From Phycisphaerales bacterium (GTDB lineage Bacteria; Planctomycetota; Phycisphaerae; Sedimentisphaerales; Anaerohalosphaeraceae), in assembly GCA_003152975.1 (NCBI GenBank), contig PMBP01000033.1, positions 2,768-14,351 on the forward strand: a DNA stretch of 11,584 nucleotides, read 5' to 3'. Of this stretch, positions 6,800-11,584 are shown one piece after another (the first letter of the stretch is position 1; each line of letters begins with the position of its first letter). The notes under the pieces were generated by a model. That model ran no database searches, had not been told where the DNA came from, and worked only from the letters and a program-made list of their open reading frames with translations. The position numbers and the translations under genes are program-made.

Positions 6800-8012
6800 G
6801 CTGCTGCCCTCCGTCCGCCACAACCGTTTCCGGTCGTATCGAATTCACTTTCCGCATCTGCGAATCCCTTCGGATGGCAATCGCGTTGGTCGTGCGGATG
6901 AGTTCATTGACCGTCGCATCATCGAGTCCGATCAACTCCACGCCAATCGATTGGTCCTGGGCGGTTTCCCGAAGCCCCCGAACTTCGGCCACATCCTGAA
7001 TCGTCTTGCCCGGTTCCAGCTCGAAAACCACCAGCAACCGTTGTCCGTGTTCGGCCGTCAGCCCGGTATGAATCCGAAGCCCCGGCCCGGATATTTCCGT
7101 AATCGTCGCCGGGACAAACAGCGGCCCCGCGATTCGCCCCGGCCCCTCGGGTCTCTGCGTCGGAAACATCGCCACCTGCGCCGGCAATTCGACCGGCACG
7201 CGCAGGAACCGTCGTCGGTTCAGATATCGAACCGACTCGGCGTGATTCAATTCCAATCCCTCGGATCCGCACACCATGGTCAGCGCATCGAACTCGTAGG
7301 TCGAGGTTCCCAGTCGGTATCGGACATTCCAGTGTTCCCCCGGCGGACACGATACGGGAATTTCCGGCCGCAGCACCAGTTCAAACTCGTCGTTCTGGAT
7401 AACGACCGCGTCCACGCGAGACCCTGCGGACCGCGTGGACAAGGCGATGGATACCGTTTTCCCCACCGGGATATCCCGGCTGCTCAGACCCGGGTCGCGC
7501 CCTCGGCGGACCGGAATGCCTCCGGATCCTTTTTGATACCCGAGTTTCTGTTTGATTTGTCCGATCAGGACATTCATTTTCTTGCGCTCGATCACATTGT
7601 GCCCGGAAGTGAAAAAGTCCTGCATCAGTTTCGACGCGCCCCGCATGAACAATTCCAACTGGAAAAAGATATCCTCCGTCCGGCCGGATCCCGACTTCGT
7701 GGCGATCGCCGCCAGGATCTCCCGCTGCTGCGCCGTCAGGCCGCGCTGATCGCACAGAAAGATGAACTGTTCTTTATGCTGCCGCTTGCCCTGGACCGTT
7801 CGTTTCCGTCGCACTGCAAACAGCGAAATCAGGAGTATCACGATTAGCAGGATTCCCCCCCAGATGAACCCGGGATGGGTCACAAATTCCCTCATGGAAT
7901 CCGGAATCGGATGATGGCTGTTGAGCCCCCGCATCGCCGTGAACCGTTCCAACGGCGTTAGCGCCAATCCACCGGTCATCAAGATGGCTTCAACCGCTAT
8001 CGACATACTCAC
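6792..8012 (-). CDS. Membrane-anchored PilZ/YcgR-like protein in the flagellar operon
   Basis: This 406-residue protein is not a flagellar structural component. A short N-terminal region (1-47) precedes one membrane segment (about 48-67, GFIWGGILLIVILLISLFAV) followed by RRKR, so the N-terminus should be outside and the remainder cytoplasmic. Residues about 80-160 are helical (GLTAQQREIL near 91-100, and IGQIKQKLGY near 150-159). Residues about 183-262 resemble the YcgR-N beta domain. The PilZ domain begins near 264: the RxxxR motif is R267-R271 in RRRFLRV, and the second motif reads EISGPG at 306-311, with Glu where Asp or Asn is usual. PilZ domains bind c-di-GMP, and YcgR relatives slow the motor, so a motility brake or effector is the likeliest role. 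The GTG at 8012 is chosen because AGGAA lies six nt upstream; ATG 8006 is the alternative. It lies 19 nt after flgE and overlaps flgF by eight nt. Confidence 0.8.
   Translation of the reverse strand: MSMSIAVEAILMTGGLALTPLERFTAMRGLNSHHPIPDSMREFVTHPGFIWGGILLIVILLISLFAVRRKRTVQGKRQHKEQFIFLCDQRGLTAQQREILAAIATKSGSGRTEDIFFQLELFMRGASKLMQDFFTSGHNVIERKKMNVLIGQIKQKLGYQKGSGGIPVRRGRDPGLSSRDIPVGKTVSIALSTRSAGSRVDAVVIQNDEFELVLRPEIPVSCPPGEHWNVRYRLGTSTYEFDALTMVCGSEGLELNHAESVRYLNRRRFLRVPVELPAQVAMFPTQRPEGPGRIAGPLFVPATITEISGPGLRIHTGLTAEHGQRLLVVFELEPGKTIQDVAEVRGLRETAQDQSIGVELIGLDDATVNELIRTTNAIAIRRDSQMRKVNSIRPETVVADGGQQHG
6808..6812 (-). promoter_or_regulatory. Ribosome binding site deciding the flgF start
   Basis: A full GGAGG on the minus strand lies eight nt before the ATG at 6799, inside the last codons of the upstream PilZ gene. 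It decides between ATG 6799 and the longer ATG 6823 reading. Confidence 0.65.
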
Positions 8013-8018
8013 TTGGCG

Positions 8019-8023
8019 TTCCT
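8019..8023 (-). promoter_or_regulatory. Ribosome binding site deciding the GTG start of the PilZ gene
   Basis: AGGAA on the minus strand lies six nt before the GTG at 8012 and twelve nt before the in-frame ATG at 8006. The spacing favours GTG. Support is modest because the site is short. Confidence 0.5.
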
Positions 8024-8031
8024 ACCATCAT

Positions 8032-9750
8032 TTACCGAATCAGATTCGTCAGTTCGGATAGAATCGCTTCGGCTACGCGGATCGTCCGGGCATTGGCCTG
8101 ATACCCGTTCTGCGCCTGCATCATATTGACGAATTCCGTCGCGATATCCACATTCGACTTTTCCAGACTCTGCCCCTTGATCACCCCGGCCCCGCCGGTC
8201 GCCGCCGTCGTCCCGATCGGCTCGCCCGAGTTCGCCGAAGGCAGGAAGTATCCGTTCCCGACCGCCTCCAGACCTCCGGCATTCTGGAAGACCCCGATCT
8301 GCAACGCCGCGACATTCCGCTTCACGCCGTTGGTAAAGGTTCCCAGGACCATCCCGCTCTGGTCGATCGTCACGCTGGACAGGGCTCCCGCCTCGTATCC
8401 ATTCTGGGACAAGGCATTGGCGCTGGATTGCTCGCTGTAGAATTGCGTCAGGCCCGTGAACTCCCCTTCCTTGCCCAGATCGAAAGTTATGTTTTGCGTA
8501 CCCGGGATATTGCCAAACTGGACCCCGATCGTCAGGGGTTCGGCCGCATTGGCCAGTCCCGCATACGAACCATCCGAGTTGAACTGTATCCCCGATATCC
8601 TGCGGTTGAAAGTCCCGGAATTCAGATCATAACTGCCCCAACTCGCCGCGCTTTCGCCGGAAATGCTCGGAATCACCATATCCCAGGTATTCGTGGTATC
8701 CGTCTTGACCAGATAACCCGACAGCACATGCGGCTCGCCCATAGAATCATAGACATTGATGTTGAAGGCCTTGCTGTCATTGCCGCCCGGGGTTGTCAGA
8801 TTGAAAAAGGTCGGAACAGTCAGCCGGTCCGCTCCGTCCGGAACATAACTCATGGCCGTAATCTGGGCCTGGCTGTACCCCCCATTGTCGTCGGTGATGA
8901 CGATCTTGCCGTCCGAATTGACAGTCGCTGTCGAGTTATCATACAAGGCCGTAATTTGATCCAAAACATCCTGCACGGTATTGCCCGCGCCGGATGCCGC
9001 TCCCGTCCAGGTCACATCCTGGTTGGTAAAGACCGTTCCATCCTCTTTCACACCCGAAATCCGCAGTGTCCCCGTATCCCCCACCGTCAGCCCCGTCGTC
9101 CACTGACCCAAATCCGACATGCAGGTGGCCGCCGTTACCGGGGTACCGCTGCTGGCGGTAAAGGCCGTATTGGCCGTCAGCTTGTTATAGGTCACTTCGT
9201 TGGCCGACGCCGACGACCGCAGGTTTCCATTCATGGAAATCGCCGATGTCGCGCTGGCCGGCATCGAGGCATCCCACGGAATATGAATGCTCGAATTCCC
9301 GGTCGTCTGGAATCCATCCGCTTCCCCTTCCGCTCCAAGTCGCTGGACTTTATATCCGGTTGCCGGGTCCACCAGGGTGTTGTCGGAATCCACCGCGAAC
9401 GATCCGCGGCGGGTATAGACATTCTGGGCGCCGTCGTTGAGCACGAAATATCCCTGCCCGTCGATCGCGACATCCAGGTCCTGGCCCGTCGCGTACAGGT
9501 TTCCCTGGCTCATATTCCGCGACACGGCCGAAATCCCCACGCCGCTGCCGGCCTGTTGCGGGTTCGTTCCGCCCAGGGCGCCCGTCGGTCCGCTGGCCTT
9601 CTTGATCGTCTGGCTGAGTAACTCGGCGAAGGTAATGTTGCTCGCTTTGTATCCCACCGTGTTCACATTCGCCAGGTTATTACCCGCCACATCCAACATC
9701 GCCTCGTGGGCTTTAAGGCCTGATACCCCGGCCGCCAATGCAGAACCCAT
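8032..9750 (-). CDS. flgE: Flagellar hook protein FlgE (enlarged form)
   Basis: This 572-residue hook subunit is longer than the ~400-residue enteric FlgE. The N-terminal D0 region reads MGSALAAGVSGLKAHEAMLD then VAGNNLANVNTVGYKASNIT (21-40). GGTNPQQAGSGVGISAVSRN (60-79) and LDVAIDGQGYFVLNDGAQNV (92-111) are hook landmarks. The outer domain insertion at about 220-300 resembles the flagellin/hook IN repeat: a GTLRISGVKEDGTVF strand pair, NTVQDVLDQITALYD helix, then a SDGKIVITDDNGGYSQAQIT stretch. Residues 325-450 carry the FlgE-specific KAFNINVYDSMGEPHVLSGY and QSSANALSQNGYEAGALSS segments. The C-terminal D0 helix (SNVDIATEFVNMMQAQNGYQ at 532-551, ending in ELTNLIR) is complete. The only Cys is residue 210. 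AAGGAG upstream supports ATG 9750, 31 nt after flgD, whose product caps the polymerising hook. Confidence 0.96.
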   Translation of the reverse strand: MGSALAAGVSGLKAHEAMLDVAGNNLANVNTVGYKASNITFAELLSQTIKKASGPTGALGGTNPQQAGSGVGISAVSRNMSQGNLYATGQDLDVAIDGQGYFVLNDGAQNVYTRRGSFAVDSDNTLVDPATGYKVQRLGAEGEADGFQTTGNSSIHIPWDASMPASATSAISMNGNLRSSASANEVTYNKLTANTAFTASSGTPVTAATCMSDLGQWTTGLTVGDTGTLRISGVKEDGTVFTNQDVTWTGAASGAGNTVQDVLDQITALYDNSTATVNSDGKIVITDDNGGYSQAQITAMSYVPDGADRLTVPTFFNLTTPGGNDSKAFNINVYDSMGEPHVLSGYLVKTDTTNTWDMVIPSISGESAASWGSYDLNSGTFNRRISGIQFNSDGSYAGLANAAEPLTIGVQFGNIPGTQNITFDLGKEGEFTGLTQFYSEQSSANALSQNGYEAGALSSVTIDQSGMVLGTFTNGVKRNVAALQIGVFQNAGGLEAVGNGYFLPSANSGEPIGTTAATGGAGVIKGQSLEKSNVDIATEFVNMMQAQNGYQANARTIRVAEAILSELTNLIR

Positions 9751-9781
9751 ATGTGTCTCCTTGTATCGGTGCTCGTGCGGT

Positions 9782-10237
9782 TTACAGTGACGCGATCTCC
9801 ACGATCTGTTCCAGTTTCACCGGCACCACCGACTCGGTCGTGTTGCCATCGGTTTGCGTTTTCACCCGAACGTCCAGCACCGGCTGATTTTGTTCAAAAT
9901 GCAGTTTTTCCGCCTTGCCCTGCAAGGTCGTTCCGTCAGTCACCGGTGTAAACGACACATTCTGACCCAGCAGCGACTTGGCAAACTCGTACTGGGCCAC
10001 CATCATCGCCCCGGCAAAACTCGTATTCAATTTGCCGATCGTGTCGTTGATCGTCAGCAGATTCGTATTCATCGACTCCGACTGTTCCAGTTGGGAAAAT
10101 TGCGCCATCTGGGCCGCCATCTGCTGATTGTTCATTGGCTCCAGCGGATTCTGGTTGCGCATTTCCTCGATCATCAGATTCATGAAATCAATCTTCTGCT
10201 GACTGGCGCTCTTCGTATCGCTGATGACGGTTGACAT
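9782..10237 (-). CDS. flgD: Hook-capping protein FlgD (short form)
   Basis: The product is 151 residues from the chosen ATG. FlgD is a scaffold that sits at the tip of the growing hook and is replaced by HAPs when the hook is complete. The conserved N-terminal block is present: FMNLMIEEMRNQNPLEPMNN (18-37) followed by QQMAAQMAQFSQLEQSESMN (38-57). The C-terminal part (about 88-148: SLLGQNVSFTPVTDGTTLQG through PVKLEQIVEIA) is a small beta-rich tail. The large Ig-like/tudor domains of enteric FlgD (231 residues) are missing, as in other short FlgD proteins. The ATG at 10237 has GGAGAG five nt upstream. A longer in-frame start at 10318 is excluded because that ATG would lie within the sigma-54 promoter. 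It is the first gene of the operon. Confidence 0.94.
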   Translation of the reverse strand: MSTVISDTKSASQQKIDFMNLMIEEMRNQNPLEPMNNQQMAAQMAQFSQLEQSESMNTNLLTINDTIGKLNTSFAGAMMVAQYEFAKSLLGQNVSFTPVTDGTTLQGKAEKLHFEQNQPVLDVRVKTQTDGNTTESVVPVKLEQIVEIASL

Positions 10238-10242
10238 ATCAT

Positions 10243-10248
10243 CTCTCC
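10243..10248 (-). promoter_or_regulatory. Ribosome binding site of flgD
   Basis: GGAGAG on the minus strand lies five nt before the ATG at 10237. It sets the flgD start and rules against the upstream ATG at 10318. Confidence 0.7.
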
Positions 10249-10266
10249 GGCAATAGTCACGATCGG

Positions 10267-10279
10267 GTCCACCGTGGAC
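10267..10279. repeat. Perfect 13-nt palindrome in the flgD leader
   Basis: The sequence GTCCACCGTGGAC is a perfect inverted repeat of GTCCAC around one central base. It falls about 12-24 nt downstream of the predicted flgD transcription start and 19 nt upstream of the ribosome site. With a one-base centre it makes a better dimer-binding site than an RNA hairpin. The same GTCCAC hexamer recurs at 10405-10410 inside another inverted repeat. A repressor or attenuator role is speculative. Confidence 0.4.
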
Positions 10280-10301
10280 ACGATCACCTGACAACCGAAG
10301 G

Positions 10302-10317
10302 AGCAACGACCGTGCCA
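10302..10317 (-). promoter_or_regulatory. Sigma-54 (-24/-12) promoter of the flgD operon
   Basis: Read on the minus strand the site is TGGCACGGTCGTTGCT. It matches the consensus TGGCACG-N4-TTGCW at every defined base, with the required GG-N10-GC spacing (GG at 10316-10315, GC at 10304-10303). Transcription should start near 10291, giving a leader of about 54 nt before flgD. Such promoters need an AAA+ activator, and a gene for one starts 369 nt away on the other strand. This is the strongest regulatory signal in the window. Confidence 0.92.
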
Positions 10318-10390
10318 TCGCCTTCGGAATCGTTCACCCGGATTGCCATAGCATCATTGCTGACAACGGGTTACAAAATTCGCAATCGCT

Positions 10391-10417
10391 TCGACACCCG
10401 GCTTGTCCACGGGTCGA
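10391..10417. repeat. Imperfect inverted repeat upstream of the sigma-54 promoter
   Basis: The left arm is TCGAC-A-CCCG (10391-10400, one bulged A) and the right arm is CGGGTCGA (10410-10417), with a nine-nt spacer. Its centre is about 110 nt upstream of the predicted start, in the usual range for an enhancer bound by a sigma-54 activator. No T-run follows, so it is not a terminator. Binding by the neighbouring activator is an inference from position only. Confidence 0.35.
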
Positions 10418-10453
10418 TTTCATTCCCGCGCGGTCAAAAACTTCCCATCTCCG

Positions 10454-10497
10454 GAACCTTTTCTTCCTTCGCGCCACATGTCCCTGACACAAGGTTC
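10454..10497. repeat. Seven-bp inverted repeat in the intergenic region
   Basis: GAACCTT (10454-10460) is mirrored by AAGGTTC (10491-10497) across a 30-nt spacer. It lies about 185 nt upstream of the predicted flgD transcription start, still in enhancer range. A seven-bp match with this spacer could occur by chance, so support is weak. Confidence 0.2.
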
Positions 10498-10685
10498 AAG
10501 GTCCGATAACGAAATGGGGTTGCCCAATGTCCCAAAACCCTTTCGTCCTCGCGACTCTGTGAAGCTATTTATCCGACCGTCCCATAAAAAATTAAAGTTT
10601 CATTTCCTTCCCGGTCGAACAATAGGGCAATTGCTTCCCGAATATTTTCTTTGCGTTGGATAGTACCGGCTGCGAGATTTAATTG

Positions 10686-11584
10686 ATGACGACTTGGAAT
10701 ACGATCCTCGTGATTGGAAAAAATCCAAAGATCCAGGACTTTCTGCGCCCCCGGTGCGAACAGCTCTTTTCCGTTGACGAACTCCGTGAACTGAACGACT
10801 GCCTCTCGTCCGTTGAACCCGACTGTATCATCTTTGACGAACACATCCCCCACGCACCCCTTTGCGATTATCTTCGACAGCAGAGCTCCAGTCTCACTGT
10901 TCCCATCCTCGTCATTCGCAACGCCGAACAGCTTAGGTCTTCCGATGATCTTCTTCAGTGCGGCGCGGTCTGTTGTTTGGATATCGAATTCGTCGATCGT
11001 TTCGAACGGCTCCGTCGTCCTGCAATTCCAGTTCCGCCCCCAACGATTATGCGCGACCAGAAATACTTTTCCGAGGACTGTCCTTCCAGCGCAACCATCG
11101 TTGGTCGCAGCCCATCAATGCTGAAAACGCTGAAAATTATCCGTTTGGTCGCCCGAAGCACCTGCAATCCGGTCCTCATCGTCGGCGAAACCGGAACCGG
11201 AAAAGAGTTGGCCGCCCGCGCGGTTCATGTCCTCCGTCACGGACCCGACAAGCGATTCGTCGCTTTGAATTGCGCCGCCCTGACCGCCACTCTGCTCGAA
11301 AGCGAACTCTTCGGCCATGTCAAGGGCGCCTTCACCAGCGCCGACCGAGACAAGATCGGTCTGCTCGAATTGGCCGAGGATGGAACCATTTTCCTCGACG
11401 AAATCAGCGAAATGCCCATCGACCTGCAGGCCAAGCTCCTCCGCGTCGTCCAAGAACGCAACTTTCGCAAGGTCGGAGGCGTCAAGGACATCACCTGCCG
11501 CGCCACAATCATCACCTCCAGCAACCGGAACCTCCACAAGACCGTCGAGGAAAACAAATTCCGCCGCGATCTCTACTACCGCCT
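10686..11584 (+). CDS. Sigma-54-dependent transcriptional activator with degenerate receiver domain (partial, C-terminus beyond window)
   Basis: The frame is open from ATG 10686 to the right edge (about 300 codons). A stop two codons upstream fixes the start; no clear ribosome site precedes it. Residues 5-110 look like a response-regulator receiver: strand ILVIG at 7-11 and a possible phosphoacceptor Asp51 in CIIFDEHIP. The acidic pair after strand 1 is replaced by GK, and the Thr/Ser and Lys positions (VIRN, CCLD) are not conserved. The AAA+ domain starts near IVGRSP (138). Walker A is GETGTGKE (167-174), ESELFGH is at 205-211, the sigma-54 contact loop is GAFTSA (214-219) instead of GAFTGA, Walker B is GTIFLDE (233-239), and FRRDLYYRL lies at the edge. 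Divergence from a sigma-54-driven flagellar operon suggests a FleQ/FlrA/FlgR-type flagellar regulator. A FleQ-like LFRS motif is not seen before the AAA+ domain. The DNA-binding domain lies outside the window. Confidence 0.9.
   Translation, partial: MTTWNTILVIGKNPKIQDFLRPRCEQLFSVDELRELNDCLSSVEPDCIIFDEHIPHAPLCDYLRQQSSSLTVPILVIRNAEQLRSSDDLLQCGAVCCLDIEFVDRFERLRRPAIPVPPPTIMRDQKYFSEDCPSSATIVGRSPSMLKTLKIIRLVARSTCNPVLIVGETGTGKELAARAVHVLRHGPDKRFVALNCAALTATLLESELFGHVKGAFTSADRDKIGLLELAEDGTIFLDEISEMPIDLQAKLLRVVQERNFRKVGGVKDITCRATIITSSNRNLHKTVEENKFRRDLYYR

Larger units (their letters stand above)
10238..10685. other. Divergent intergenic regulatory region between flgD and the activator gene
   Basis: This 448-nt stretch carries no convincing gene. 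It holds the sigma-54 promoter for the flg operon, the flgD leader with a perfect palindrome, two longer inverted repeats farther upstream, and an AT-rich patch at about 10581-10605. No convincing sigma-70 or sigma-54 promoter was found for the rightward activator gene. Only the exact octamer TAAAGTTT at 10593-10600 recalls a sigma-28 -35 element, and it has no matching -10 box. No intrinsic terminator was seen. Confidence 0.75.

Noticed and set aside
8006-8034. ATGATG immediately after the flgE stop as an alternative start
   Set aside because: These ATGs are in a different frame from the PilZ gene and give no sustained product.
8428-9621. A 397-codon plus-strand frame opposite flgE, and similar long ones at 5939-6901 and 6618-7847
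   Set aside because: All lie opposite secure flagellar genes, have Arg/His/Pro-rich translations and lack protein family features.
10574-10617. Inverted repeat CGACCG/CGGTCG as a possible terminator or operator
   Set aside because: Only six base pairs with a 32-nt loop and no T-run; readily explained by chance.
10593-10619. Possible sigma-28 promoter (TAAAGTTT) ahead of the activator gene
   Set aside because: The -35 octamer is exact, but the bases 10-12 nt downstream (CCGGTCGAA) do not match GCCGATAA. A CCGATAA elsewhere at 10503-10509 has no -35 partner.
10569-10853. A 94-codon minus-strand frame overlapping the activator start
   Set aside because: Its first 56 codons are antisense to the activator N-terminus and the start has no ribosome site. 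The last 38 codons lie in the intergenic region and look fairly protein-like, but no family could be recognised, so it is left out.
11115-11537. A 140-codon acidic minus-strand frame
   Set aside because: It is antisense to the AAA+ domain, whose motifs are unmistakable; the acidic composition mirrors the codon use of the sense strand.

Overview
The window is one long flagellar rod/hook/ring operon on the minus strand, with a divergent sigma-54-dependent activator at its right edge. Reading in the direction of transcription (right to left), the order is flgD, flgE, a membrane-anchored PilZ/YcgR-like gene, flgF, flgG, flgA, flgH, flgI, flgJ, flgN and flgK. FlgK runs off the left edge after 526 codons and the activator runs off the right edge after about 300. 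All genes between are intact, with gaps of 31 nt or less or with short start/stop overlaps, so this looks like a single polycistronic unit.

Regulation is unusually legible. In the 448-nt gap between flgD and the activator, the minus strand carries TGGCACGGTCGTTGCT, a full match to the -24/-12 sigma-54 promoter consensus with exact GG-N10-GC spacing. It sits about 65 nt upstream of the flgD start. The divergent gene encodes the kind of AAA+ activator such a promoter needs. Its N-terminal receiver-like domain lacks several phosphorylation residues, as in other flagellar master regulators. Inverted repeats at 10267-10279, 10391-10417 and 10454-10497 are candidate binding sites.

Functionally, FlgD caps the growing hook (FlgE). 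FlgF and FlgG are rod proteins. FlgA chaperones the P-ring protein FlgI, and FlgH forms the L-ring. The single-domain FlgJ is the rod cap, FlgN is the likely chaperone for FlgK, and FlgK is the first hook-filament junction protein. The PilZ protein is probably a c-di-GMP-linked motility effector. flgB, flgC and fliE are not present here, and no flgM lies between flgJ and flgN.

P- and L-ring genes mean a diderm bacterium. The flgF-G-A-H-I-J-N-K order, the long FlgA, the enlarged FlgE and FlgK, sigma-54 control and moderately high GC fit a Planctomycetota-like (for example Phycisphaerae) or deltaproteobacterial lineage. That placement is a low-confidence inference. No RNA genes, mobile elements, CRISPR arrays or pseudogenes were seen. 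The window is mostly a conventional flagellar locus; its less ordinary parts are the PilZ insertion, the degenerate-receiver regulator with a variant GAFTGA motif, a FlgH without a lipobox, and the palindromes around the promoter.
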